Positions 1-7,095 are shown, numbered from the stretch's first letter. The stretch: DNA of 14,216 nucleotides from Angelakisella sp. (GCA_013316495.1 WSMP01000008.1:1-14216); one strand, 5' to 3'. A program made the numbers and translations. The notes: generated by a model from the letters alone, not told the origin.

Positions 1-1415
1 CTCCCCTGGAGCTGCTGGCAGAGGTCCAGGCAGCGGTTCGCCTCCTCCGCCTCCATCTGCTCCACCCGGATGCCGGTGGCTTGGGCGATTACCGACGCCA
101 CCGCCTGGCGGTCCACCTCCGGGGCGGCACAGCGGCGACCGGGGGACAGCTCCAGCTGCTGGAGGCGCAGGCGGGAAGCCGCCTCGTCAATAAGGTCGAT
201 GGCCTTATCCGGCAGGTAACGGTCGGTGAGATACCGCCGGGAAAGGGAGACGGCGGAGTGGATGGCCTCATCGGTGATACGCACCCCATGGTGCCGCTCG
301 TACCGCTCCCGCAGCCCCCGCAGAATCCCCTCCGCGTCCTCCGGGGTGGGCTCCTCCACCAGGATGCTTTGGAACCGCCGCTCCAGGGCGCCGTCCTTTT
401 CGATGGTGCGGCGAAACTCCCCGATGGTGGTGGCCCCGATGAGCTGGAGCTCCCCCCTGGCCAGCTGAGGCTTTAGGATATTGGCGGCGTCCACCGCTCC
501 TTCCGCCGCCCCCACCCCCATGATGGTGTGCAGCTCATCAATAAACAGGATGACATTTCCTGCCGCCAGCACCTCCTCTATAGTGGCCCGGATGCGCTCC
601 TCAAAGTCCCCCCGGTACTTGGTCCCCGCCACCATGGAGGTCATGTCCAGGCTCACCACCCGGCAGGAGCGCAGGTCCCCCGGAACGGTTCCCGCCGCAA
701 TGCGCTGGGCCAGCCCCTCCACAATGGCGGTCTTCCCCACCCCGGTTTCCCCGATGAGGCAGGGGTTATTTTTGGTGCGCCGGGAAAGGATTTGAATCAC
801 CCGCTGGATCTCCTTCTCCCGGCCGATAACCGGGTCCAGGCGGCCCATCCGGGCCAGGTCGGTGAGATCCCGTCCAAATTTTTCCAGATTGTTTGTGCGT
901 GCCGGCGGCCGGGGCTGTCCCCGTCCCTGGGCCTGGGGCTGCCGGCTGCGGCTGCGCTCCGGCGGCTCCCGCAGGTCGGCGGAAATCATCTCCCGCAGCA
1001 CCTTTTCCAGCCCGGCGCAGTCCGCTTTGCACTCCCCCAGCACCCGCATCGCGGTGCAATCCGGCTCGTGAAGCAGGGTGAGGAGGATATGCTCGGTCCC
1101 CGCCAGGGTCTGGCCGGAGATGCGGGCCTCCAAAAGGGCGTTTTCCAGGATGCGCTTGCACCGGACGCTGAGGTCCCCAGGGGTGAGGGCGGAGAGGATC
1201 CCCTTCCCCACCATTCCTTCCACCTGGGACATCGCCTCATCGTACCGCAGGCCCTTCTGGGTCATAAGCATGGCGGCCACGCCGGTGCTTTCCCGCAGCA
1301 GTCCCAAAAGAAGATGCTCGCTGCCCACATAGGTGTGGCCCATCTGCTCCGCCGAAAGGAGTGCCAGGTTGATGGCGTTGTTGGCCTTGGTACTAAAACC
1401 GGTAAATTTATACAT
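1..1415 (-). CDS. clpC: ClpC-like AAA+ unfoldase, partial (N domain and D1 only)
   Basis: ATP-dependent Clp unfoldase subunit that would unfold cytoplasmic substrates and feed them to ClpP. The 471 visible residues start at ATG 1415, preceded by GGGAG-type Shine-Dalgarno. Two Clp_N repeats occupy about residues 4-145 (GSEHLLLGLL at 31-40, GTEHILLTLL at 106-115). A polar R/Q/P-rich linker follows at about 150-173. D1 then shows Walker A GETGVGKT (222-229), Walker B with D293-E294 in FIDELH, and the arginine-finger segment ALERRF (343-348). After IDLIDEAASRLRL (406-418) only about a dozen residues precede the segment aligning with the region after the M domain of Bacillus ClpC, so the roughly 60-residue coiled coil is absent, as in ClpA. 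The D2 domain lies beyond the window. No CtsR heptads, CIRCE element or mcsA/mcsB genes are seen upstream. ClpC-like is firm; ClpC versus a ClpA-like subtype is an inference from the N-domain. Confidence 0.93.
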   Translation of the reverse strand, partial: MYKFTGFSTKANNAINLALLSAEQMGHTYVGSEHLLLGLLRESTGVAAMLMTQKGLRYDEAMSQVEGMVGKGILSALTPGDLSVRCKRILENALLEARISGQTLAGTEHILLTLLHEPDCTAMRVLGECKADCAGLEKVLREMISADLREPPERSRSRQPQAQGRGQPRPPARTNNLEKFGRDLTDLARMGRLDPVIGREKEIQRVIQILSRRTKNNPCLIGETGVGKTAIVEGLAQRIAAGTVPGDLRSCRVVSLDMTSMVAGTKYRGDFEERIRATIEEVLAAGNVILFIDELHTIMGVGAAEGAVDAANILKPQLARGELQLIGATTIGEFRRTIEKDGALERRFQSILVEEPTPEDAEGILRGLRERYERHHGVRITDEAIHSAVSLSRRYLTDRYLPDKAIDLIDEAASRLRLQQLELSPGRRCAAPEVDRQAVASVIAQATGIRVEQMEAEEANRCLDLCQQLQG

Positions 1416-1646
1416 AGGATCAGCTCTCCCGTCCGTTGATTGTGACTTTCATACACCGTTAGCATTGGACGGCTCCTACTTTTTTATTCGCTGTCACCAA
1501 CTTTATGGGGCAGTCATAGTATGGGTTGAACCCAGGGAAAACGGGTGCAGAGAGGTCCCGCGGCGTCTGGGTTGGGCCACCGCCGTCCGTGCAGCCTGGC
1601 GGGCAGGTCCAAAATAACGAGTAGCACGGAGAAATGGAGCGACATT

Positions 1647-1817
1647 ATGTGTAACTGCGGATGCAACAGAGGCTTTCTGGGTCTGGACGAGGACACCCTG
1701 ATCCTGCTCATCATCGTTTGGTTCCTGGCTACCAACTGCAACTTCAGCCGTAACCGCGGCTGTGGCTGCGGCTGCGAGGTCCCCCAGAACAACGACTGCG
1801 GCTGTGGCTGCTGCTAA
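1647..1817 (+). CDS. Cysteine-rich small membrane protein (56 aa), function unknown
   Basis: Not recognised as a named family. The peptide of 56 residues has 11 cysteines (2, 4, 6, 31, 39, 41, 43, 51, 53, 55, 56), mostly in alternating Cys-X-Cys runs such as CNCGC at the N-terminus, GCGCGC in the middle and CGCGCC at the end. Between the first and later clusters, residues 17-29 (TLILLIIVWFLAT) form one short hydrophobic helix preceded by the acidic LDED. ATG 1647 is chosen because GGAG at 1636-1639 lies 7 nt upstream; an in-frame ATG at 1545 would add 34 residues of low-complexity, unsupported sequence. It is the only plus-strand gene, divergent from clpC, and is followed by its own terminator. 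Small hydrophobic proteins of this size are common among spore-associated proteins of Firmicutes, and CATAGTAT at 1515-1522 weakly resembles a late-sporulation -10; metal or disulfide chemistry is equally possible. Both are inference. Confidence 0.72.
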   Translation: MCNCGCNRGFLGLDEDTLILLIIVWFLATNCNFSRNRGCGCGCEVPQNNDCGCGCC

Positions 1818-1842
1818 ACTCTCCCGGCTCTGAAAGAGGCGT

Positions 1843-1886
1843 CCCGGCTCTCTCCCCCCCGGAGAGGGCCGGGGCTTCTGCTTTCT
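1843..1886 (+). terminator. Terminator after the cysteine-rich peptide gene
   Basis: A 13-bp stem (1843-1855 with 1861-1873, one G-U pair) closes a loop of five C and is followed by a pyrimidine-rich tail, CTTCTGCTTTCT. It begins 26 nt after the stop codon. The T-tract is imperfect. Confidence 0.65.
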
Positions 1887-1924
1887 ATCATATTTCCGCC
1901 CCAGGTTGGACTATGCCGGACAGA

Positions 1925-1957
1925 AAACCACCCCCGGCCGCAGACCGAGGGTGGTTT
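1925..1957 (-). terminator. secG terminator
   Basis: On the minus strand a 13-bp stem (1957-1945 with 1937-1925, one wobble pair) with a 7-nt loop is followed by TTTTCTGTCC. It starts 18 nt past the secG stop codon and faces the terminator of the convergent cysteine-rich peptide gene. Confidence 0.75.
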
Positions 1958-1975
1958 ATGGGTGAACGGTTTTTC

Positions 1976-2218
1976 TTAGAGATAGATGCCAAAGGCATAC
2001 ACCGCAATGGTGACCACAAAGAAGGCCACCGCCAGCACCCGGATCAGCCGGTTCAGCTTCGCGTCGATGCTGCGGTCCTGGACTCCGCTCATAAAGGAAC
2101 TGCCCCCAGCCAGGGAGGAAAGGCCATCCCCTTTGGGATTCTGGAACATGATAATAACGGTAACCACGATGCTGACGGCGATCATCAAAACCGCGCCGAT
2201 CATCTCAATTGCGCTCAT
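1976..2218 (-). CDS. secG: Preprotein translocase subunit SecG
   Basis: Accessory subunit of the SecYEG channel in the cytoplasmic membrane. The 80-residue product has the usual SecG length and layout: transmembrane helix 1 at about residues 5-25 (from IGAVLMIAVS), the conserved cytoplasmic loop FQNPKGDGLSSLAGGSS, and transmembrane helix 2 at about 57-77 (RVLAVAFFVVTIAVYAFGI). The start is ATG 2218 because GGAGGT lies directly upstream at good spacing; an open reading frame reaching 2323 would add 35 polar residues without a ribosome site. It is monocistronic here, with its own promoter at 2398-2426 and a terminator 18 nt after the stop. The secG-rnr-smpB-ssrA arrangement found in Bacillus is not present in this window. 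Confidence 0.95.
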   Translation of the reverse strand: MSAIEMIGAVLMIAVSIVVTVIIMFQNPKGDGLSSLAGGSSFMSGVQDRSIDAKLNRLIRVLAVAFFVVTIAVYAFGIYL

Positions 2219-2391
2219 AAAGCACCTCCGAAATTTTGTGGAGCCTGCGCCCTTCCCCAAAGAGAATTCGGGGCGGCTCCCAACAATTGCCGGGCTATTA
2301 CAAAAAGAAACAGGACATGGCACAAGGCCGCTGTCCGGCGGGGTCCTACTGGGGCGCAGCCCCTCCCCCGGCGTACCCAGCGAGATATAGC
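2219..2391 (-). promoter_or_regulatory. Structured secG leader with possible attenuator
   Basis: The predicted transcript starts near 2391 and carries about 170 nt before the secG ATG. A long imperfect hairpin is closed by CGCTG (2382-2378) with CAGCG (2333-2329), continues with CGGGG/CCCCG and ends in GGGGC/GCCCC around a 3-nt loop. Its 3' strand overlaps the 5' strand of a second hairpin, GGACA (2336-2332) with TGTCC (2317-2313), followed by TTTCTTTTT (2310-2302), so the two would be mutually exclusive. A third hairpin, GGAGCC with GGCTCC (2280-2242 region), lies just before the ribosome site. No known riboswitch class was recognised. GC-rich leaders fold easily by chance, so regulation is an inference. 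Confidence 0.45.
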
Positions 2392-2397
2392 TTAATG

Positions 2398-2426
2398 ATT
2401 ATAGCACAGTCCGACGTCCTTTGCAA
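2398..2426 (-). promoter_or_regulatory. secG promoter (sigma-A type, extended -10)
   Basis: On the minus strand TTGCAA (2426-2421) and a perfect TATAAT (2403-2398) are separated by 17 nt, and TGC precedes the -10 hexamer to give an extended -10. Transcription would begin near 2391, far upstream of secG. Confidence 0.8.
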
Positions 2427-2463
2427 GCAAAATTTCATTTGCCCCTTTTGTGATAATCCACGA

Positions 2464-2566
2464 AAATGCGGGCAGGATAAGGTACGCCGGTTTGCATCTC
2501 TGCGTTTGCCGCAATACCGGCGCGCCCGGCAAGGAAGCTGTTTGCTCCCCTGCCGGGCATTTTTCT
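2464..2566 (+). ncRNA. Candidate small RNA or orphan terminator on the plus strand
   Basis: This gene-free stretch between the secG promoter and the LRR-like gene holds two tandem hairpins: GCCGGT/ACCGGC with inner TTGC/GCAA (2486-2521), and GCCCGGCA/TGCCGGGC (2524-2558) followed by ATTTTTCTTT on the plus strand. A possible extended -10, TGTGATAAT (2449-2457), would start an RNA near 2464. No plausible short coding frame was seen. On the minus strand the second hairpin pairs even better with G-U pairs and follows the LRR gene stop by about 10 nt, but has no U-tract there, so it may simply be the end of that operon. Confidence 0.35.
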
Positions 2567-2567
2567 T

Positions 2568-4028
2568 TCAAAAATCCCGCTCCTCCTCGAAGACATCCAG
2601 CAAAGCCTGCCGCTTCAGGGCGCCCTTTGGCAGCTCCTCCAAAAGACCGCAAAGGGCGGTATAGATGTCCTCCCGCTCCTCTGTTTCGATAAACCGCATC
2701 CGGTTAAAGGGCTTCACAAAGGCGGCGACGGCGGCCTGCGCCTGGGCTTGGGCATCCTCCGCCCCCTCCTTGGCCAGGGAAAACAGCTCTTTTCGCAGAT
2801 TTTTATAGAGATTGGCGGCCCGTTTGGCGGAGCTGGCCGGTACTCCTTCCATCCCATCCCAGTGGCGGAAGGGGTTGTTCAGGTTTTCCGCCAGCCACTC
2901 CGGCTTTCGCCCCTTGGTTATCCACAGGTCCAGCCCCTCCCGCTTTTTGTACAGGCGTTTGGCGGTTTTGGCGGCCTCCTCCGGCAGGCTGGACATCCAA
3001 AACCAGGTGAGGCGGGGCAACTCCTCCGGCTTCGGAATCTCCTCCCCAGTGAAGCCGAAGAGGTCCACGGTGGTGAAGGTCTCCAGCTCCTGGAATTTTT
3101 TCAGCTCCCGGAAGTTTTGCAGATACCCCGGCTTCCCCCACAGCCGCAGCGAGCGCAGGCGGGGATGCCACCTGTGCAGCTCCAAAAGGTCCAGCTCCTC
3201 CAGGCTGTTGCAGCTCACCGAGGCGAGGGCGGGGAGCTCCGGATGGAACGTCACCTTCCCCTTAAAGCTAAGGCCCATCCCTACTCCTTCCCCTGGGGCG
3301 TGTATGACGCAGGGGCGTTTCTCCTCCCCCAGCCAGAGAAGGCTGCTGGTCTTCTCCCCCAGCCACAGCTCCTCCAGGCCATCCGGCTCCAGAAGGAGCC
3401 GCTGGACACCGCTCCCCCGCAGGTCCAGCCGCTTCTGTCCGTGGCCCTCCAGCCGCAGCTCCATAAGGAGGGGCTCCTCCCGCAGGTAATCCATCAGGCC
3501 GGGGTGCCACTGCTTGCACTCCAGGGTGGTGAGACACCGGAGAGGCCGCAGCTCCCGGCAGTCCCCAAAGGGGGTAAGGGCATCCTGGATCTTGGAGGTG
3601 CATTCCTTCACCGGCTGCCCCCCAATCTCCACCATCCTCTGGCTGGCGGCCGCCGCCTTGAAGGCCCGCCGCCGCTCCTCCGGGATGCTCTCCCACCACC
3701 GCTGGCGGGCGACGCTATAGCCCCCGTCCCAACCGCTGTAGGAGCGGGAGTCCTCCTCCACCAGGGGCGGGATGTTCCCCACATGGATGTAGTTCCCCGG
3801 CACCTCCGGCGGGACATTGGTCAGATCGTATCGCCCCTGCCAGAACAAAAAGTCCAGGCAGAAGGGCTTTAACCCGGCCAGTCCCCCTGGGGACAGGGGC
3901 TTTTCTCCGGTCCAATCCAGGATGAGGACCACCACCCCTTTCTCCTTCACCTTGGTGACCTGGCAGGCGGTGTACTGCTCCAGGGCGCGGTTATAGACAC
4001 AGAAAACATCGCCGGGCTGGGGCTTCAT
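2568..4028 (-). CDS. Leucine-rich-repeat-like protein with N-terminal Imm26-like domain
   Basis: Function unknown; 486 residues, no signal peptide or membrane helix, so probably cytoplasmic. The N-terminus (MKPQPGDVFCV, then beta-rich sequence to about residue 85) resembles the barrel-like opening of Imm26-type proteins, which begin with a PGD-F pattern. Residues of about 165-330 carry irregular leucine-rich repeats, for example LMELRLEG, KRLDLRGSGV, LEELWLGE, LEELDLLEL and RLRSLRLWG. The C-terminal third is charged and helical, with FIETEEREDIYTALCGLL near residue 450. ATG 4028 follows a clear GGAGGAG site. The gene sits 21 nt after the radical SAM gene and is very likely its operon partner. 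LRR proteins usually bind other proteins, so a partner-binding or immunity-like role is possible, but no toxin or secretion gene is nearby. The domain assignments rest on sequence pattern only. Confidence 0.75.
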   Translation of the reverse strand: MKPQPGDVFCVYNRALEQYTACQVTKVKEKGVVVLILDWTGEKPLSPGGLAGLKPFCLDFLFWQGRYDLTNVPPEVPGNYIHVGNIPPLVEEDSRSYSGWDGGYSVARQRWWESIPEERRRAFKAAAASQRMVEIGGQPVKECTSKIQDALTPFGDCRELRPLRCLTTLECKQWHPGLMDYLREEPLLMELRLEGHGQKRLDLRGSGVQRLLLEPDGLEELWLGEKTSSLLWLGEEKRPCVIHAPGEGVGMGLSFKGKVTFHPELPALASVSCNSLEELDLLELHRWHPRLRSLRLWGKPGYLQNFRELKKFQELETFTTVDLFGFTGEEIPKPEELPRLTWFWMSSLPEEAAKTAKRLYKKREGLDLWITKGRKPEWLAENLNNPFRHWDGMEGVPASSAKRAANLYKNLRKELFSLAKEGAEDAQAQAQAAVAAFVKPFNRMRFIETEEREDIYTALCGLLEELPKGALKRQALLDVFEEERDF

Positions 4029-4049
4029 GGCAGCTCCTCCTTTTTTCTG

Positions 4050-4949
4050 TCATACTCCCGTAAGGTCAAAGGGCGGGGTGTACTCCTCCCTGGCGGAGCT
4101 GCGCTCCTGGCCGAAGCCGGAAAAGCCAAGCCCCTGGGCGATGTCCCGCACCCAGTTGTACTCGAAGGTGGAAAGGCGGCGGTTCAGGGCTTTTCTCTCC
4201 ATAGGGCGGCAGGGGGTGTACTGGCTCATAAGACTGAGGAAGATATCTTCCACCGGGACTGCCTGCGCCAGCCACCGCAGCAGCCGCTCCGAATCCCTCC
4301 GCTCCCCTGGCAGCACCAAATGCCGGACGATGACCCCCCGGCGGAGCATCCCATCCTCCCCCATTTGCAGTGAGCCGGTTTGGCGGACCATCTCCAGGAT
4401 GGCGGCGGAGGCCACCGCAAAATAATCCGGGGCGTCGGCGCAGTCTGTTCCAAGGGCAGGGTCCATAAACTTCAGGTCCGGAAGGTAGATATCCACATAC
4501 CCTTCCAGGAGGCGCAGGGATTCCACCTTCTCGTACCCGCCGGAATTGTAAACCACCGGAATCCCCAGCCGCCCCCGGACCAGATCCAGGGCCTCAACAA
4601 CTTGTGGGAGATACTGGGCGGCGCTTACCAGGTTCAGGTTCCAGGCCCCCTGCTCCTGAAGCTCCAGGAAAATCTCCCCCAGGCGGGAAACCGTGACCTC
4701 CCGCCCGAAGTTTTCCAGGCTGATAGGGGCATTCTGGCAGAAGCGGCATCCCAGGGGACAGCCGGAAAAGAACACCGTCCCGGAGCCCCGCTCCGGCTCG
4801 CTGCCGCTGATGCAGGGCTCCTCCCACCGGTGGAGGGCCGCCCTGGCCAGCCTGGGCAGCATCCCGGCTCCGCAACGGCCCTGCTTTTGGGTGCGGTCCG
4901 CCCCGCATTCCCGCGGACAGAGGGTGCAATGGGTAAGATCCACCGCCAT
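4050..4949 (-). CDS. Radical SAM protein, PflA/PflX (COG1313) type
   Basis: Predicted [4Fe-4S] S-adenosylmethionine radical enzyme related to pyruvate formate-lyase activating enzymes. The 299-residue product has the radical SAM signature CPLGCRFC (C64, C68, C71; CX3CX2C) inside FFSGCPLGCRFCQN, and an N-terminal cysteine set, C8, C11, C15 and C26, characteristic of the PflX-like branch. Later family features include PVVYNSGGYE and DIYLPDLKFMD, forming strands of the barrel. No C-terminal SPASM extension is visible. The start at ATG 4949 is preferred because family members begin just before the first CXXC, and AGGAG lies 9 nt upstream; a frame to 5060 would run through the promoter and upstream terminator. 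The natural substrate of this branch is generally unknown. No glycyl-radical enzyme gene is adjacent; the following gene encodes the LRR-like protein, which might be its partner or target by inference. Confidence 0.87.
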   Translation of the reverse strand: MAVDLTHCTLCPRECGADRTQKQGRCGAGMLPRLARAALHRWEEPCISGSEPERGSGTVFFSGCPLGCRFCQNAPISLENFGREVTVSRLGEIFLELQEQGAWNLNLVSAAQYLPQVVEALDLVRGRLGIPVVYNSGGYEKVESLRLLEGYVDIYLPDLKFMDPALGTDCADAPDYFAVASAAILEMVRQTGSLQMGEDGMLRRGVIVRHLVLPGERRDSERLLRWLAQAVPVEDIFLSLMSQYTPCRPMERKALNRRLSTFEYNWVRDIAQGLGFSGFGQERSSAREEYTPPFDLTGV

Positions 4950-4985
4950 GGCGAAAAGCTCCTTTCCTGGGGATTTTCTGGTATT

Positions 4986-5014
4986 ATTATAAACCACCGG
5001 GGATGGGATTGCAA
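4986..5014 (-). promoter_or_regulatory. Promoter of the radical SAM - LRR operon
   Basis: On the minus strand TTGCAA (5014-5009), a 17-nt spacer and perfect TATAAT (4991-4986). Transcription would start near 4979, about 30 nt before the ATG at 4949. Both hexamers are identical to those of the secG promoter. Confidence 0.8.
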
Positions 5015-5025
5015 ACGAACAGCAG

Positions 5026-5052
5026 AAAAACCGCCCCATTGGAGCGGTTTTT
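5026..5052 (-). terminator. Chemoreceptor gene terminator
   Basis: A 12-bp stem (5052-5041 with 5037-5026, one wobble pair) with a 3-nt loop ends in TTTTTCTG on the minus strand, about 70 nt past the chemoreceptor stop and just before the next promoter. Its A/T-flanked stem could also act on the plus strand. Confidence 0.85.
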
Positions 5053-5121
5053 ACTTTCATGTAATTAGTTTCTGCAACTGTCTTTCATGCAGCCCTCCAA
5101 CGGGCGCAAGTTCCCTGTCCC

Positions 5122-7095
5122 TTAATCGGTAGCCAGGATGAACTGCTCCACCAGGCGCTTCAGGCTTTCCGCCTCGGCGGAAAGCTCCTCGCTGGCGGCG
5201 GCGCTTTCCTGAGCGGTGGCGGAGTTGGTCTGCACCACCGAGGAAATCTGGTCGATGCCATCGGTAACCTGGGAGATAGCCAAGGTCTGGTTCTCCACTG
5301 CCGACACCACAATGTTCATCTGGGTGACGACGCTTCCGGCGTAGACGCTGGTCTGCTCCAGGGAAGCGGTGACCTTTTCCACCACCTGGCTGCCCTCGGT
5401 GACGGCGGCAATGGAGCCTTCAATCAGGTCCTTGGTGGACTTGGCCGCTTCATCCGACTTGGATGCCAGGTTGCGGACCTCATCGGCTACAACGGCGAAG
5501 CCCTTGCCGGCAGCTCCGGCTCTGGCGGCCTCCACCGCGGCGTTGAGGGCCAGAATGTTGGTTTGGAAAGCGATATTTTCAATGGCAGCGATGATTTTGG
5601 AAATTTCCTCGGAGGAGCGCAGGATTTTCTCCATCGCGGCGTTCAAATCCTTCACATAGCTCACGCTGGTACTAAGCTGCGTATCCGCCTGGCCGACAAA
5701 TTCCCCCGCCCCCTTGGCGGCGGCAGCGGTCTGCTTCGCGCTGTTGGAGATATCGGCGATGGTAGCCGCTAGCTCCTCCACCGAGCTGGCCTGCTCCATG
5801 GAGCCTCCGCTCAAGCTCTGGGCGCCGGAGGAAACCTGGCCGCTGGCGGAGGAGACCTCCCCGGCGGAGGAGTTTATCTGCCGCATGGTGCCGCTCAGCT
5901 TTCGCTTCAGGGTGCGCATCGAGGTAAGGATGCTTTGGAAATCACCTATATAGGCTTCACGGTTTGCCGAACGGACATCCAAATTTTGATTGGCTATTTC
6001 GGTAAGGACGTGGGCGATGTCGTTGATGATGGCGTTCAGGCCCTGTATCATCTCCGCCGTGGAGCGGGTCAATTCCGCCGTCTCATCCCGGCCGGTGGCC
6101 TGGGGAACGGGAGAGGACAAATCCCCTTCCACCAGCAGCTTCATGCGCTCGGCGCAGGCCCGCATAGGAATGCTGATGTTGTTGGACAGCTTTACCGCCA
6201 CTATAATCGAGGCCAGGCTGGCCCCAATTACAACCAGCACATTCAGAAACATCCCAACGTATGTATCGGTTAGATAATCCTTCTTCATGGCGGTAATGGC
6301 AACGCTCCAGCCATCTGTGCCGGCTACCGGGGCATAGGCCGTATACCGGGGGCCTTCGGGAGTGTTATAATCGTCAAAACCGCTCTTCCCCTGGCGCATC
6401 TCGGCGTGGATAGCAGCCAGTTTGCTGAGGGACGCGTCTGCCTGCGCCTCCCGCTCAATATTCTGGGTCGTGATTGTTTCCAGGGTGGTGTCGGCGATGG
6501 TATCACCAGACTTGTTGATCATGTAAGCCCGGCAGTTTTCGCTGACCTGGATGGAGGAGACAATATCATTGAGGAAGGTCTCCGGAGGGACAAAATAGAC
6601 AACCCCTGCAATTCGCCCGTTCTGGCTGCCGCCGGCGTAGATAGGCGCAGCCACCATGATGGACAGCTCTCCCGTCACCTTGCTGACCAAGGGCTCGGAC
6701 ACATAGACATTGCCCTTCATCGCCTGCTGGACGTATTCCCGGCTGGAGTAGTCGTTGCCGTCAAAAATGCTGATGCCGTTGGCGCCGACGATGTTGCCCC
6801 GCTGGAAGCCGTGCATCCGGATGCGCTCATCCATTATGGCGCGTTTTTCCTCCACCGGCACGGTGGAGTCGGACAACTGCGGAACGTAGCCCGTGTCCAT
6901 GGCTACATTCTTGTAGGCCGTCAGCTCCTGGCTGATGCGCGCCGCCGCCAAAACAGCGGTTTCGCTTAACATGCGGTCCACTGTGGAAACCGTGTTTTTG
7001 TAGTTAAGCGTAATACTGACCGTGCCTACCAAGACCAGGGCGGTAACAACGGTTGCCATCAGGCATACGGTGATTTTCTTGCGGATACTCTTCAT
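5122..7095 (-). CDS. Methyl-accepting chemotaxis protein with Cache sensor
   Basis: Transmembrane chemoreceptor that would signal through CheW/CheA. The 657 residues run: short cytoplasmic KSIRKK, transmembrane helix 1 (about 9-30), an extracellular double-Cache-like sensor (about 35-275; typical YVSEPLVSKVTGELSIMVAA and GWSVAITAM segments), transmembrane helix 2 (about 282-303), HAMP (about 304-356), a second HAMP-like segment (about 357-405), and a long coiled-coil signalling domain. The hairpin tip is near residues 498-546, including IAFQTNILALNAAVEAARAG and KGFAVVADEVRNLA. No NWETF-type tethering pentapeptide is present at the C-terminus. ATG 7095 is chosen because GAGGT lies 8 nt upstream and TM1 follows immediately; a longer frame to 7155 adds 20 residues of leader. 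No che or flagellar gene is in the window. The gene is monocistronic, with its own promoter, operator-like repeat and terminator. The ligand is unknown; Cache domains often bind amino acids or carboxylates. Confidence 0.95.
   Translation of the reverse strand: MKSIRKKITVCLMATVVTALVLVGTVSITLNYKNTVSTVDRMLSETAVLAAARISQELTAYKNVAMDTGYVPQLSDSTVPVEEKRAIMDERIRMHGFQRGNIVGANGISIFDGNDYSSREYVQQAMKGNVYVSEPLVSKVTGELSIMVAAPIYAGGSQNGRIAGVVYFVPPETFLNDIVSSIQVSENCRAYMINKSGDTIADTTLETITTQNIEREAQADASLSKLAAIHAEMRQGKSGFDDYNTPEGPRYTAYAPVAGTDGWSVAITAMKKDYLTDTYVGMFLNVLVVIGASLASIIVAVKLSNNISIPMRACAERMKLLVEGDLSSPVPQATGRDETAELTRSTAEMIQGLNAIINDIAHVLTEIANQNLDVRSANREAYIGDFQSILTSMRTLKRKLSGTMRQINSSAGEVSSASGQVSSGAQSLSGGSMEQASSVEELAATIADISNSAKQTAAAAKGAGEFVGQADTQLSTSVSYVKDLNAAMEKILRSSEEISKIIAAIENIAFQTNILALNAAVEAARAGAAGKGFAVVADEVRNLASKSDEAAKSTKDLIEGSIAAVTEGSQVVEKVTASLEQTSVYAGSVVTQMNIVVSAVENQTLAISQVTDGIDQISSVVQTNSATAQESAAASEELSAEAESLKRLVEQFILATD

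Noticed and set aside
1262..1465. 67-codon minus-strand frame starting upstream of clpC, with GGAG before its ATG
   Set aside because: Most of it overlaps clpC out of frame, and clpC begins at 1415 with a family-matching N-terminus and its own ribosome site.
1416..1560. CtsR or CIRCE heat-shock operator upstream of clpC
   Set aside because: Neither tandem GGTCAAA heptads nor the TTAGCACTC/GAGTGCTAA pair is present.
1545..1646. N-terminal extension of the cysteine-rich peptide to the upstream ATG
   Set aside because: No ribosome site at 1545, low-complexity R/G/S sequence, whereas ATG 1647 has GGAG at ideal spacing.
2486..2521. c-di-GMP (GEMM) riboswitch suggested by GGCAAAC and a GAGA loop on the minus strand
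   Set aside because: The conserved GGGACGCAAAGCC segment and GAAA loop are missing and the element is too short.
2748..3872. 374-codon plus-strand open frame opposite the LRR-like gene
   Set aside because: Repetitive P/L/Q-rich translation, no family resemblance, fully antisense to a better-supported gene with a ribosome site.
1647..4949. RiPP cluster linking the cysteine-rich peptide with the radical SAM enzyme
   Set aside because: They are over 2 kb apart on opposite strands with secG between, and the enzyme has no SPASM or RRE-like domain.
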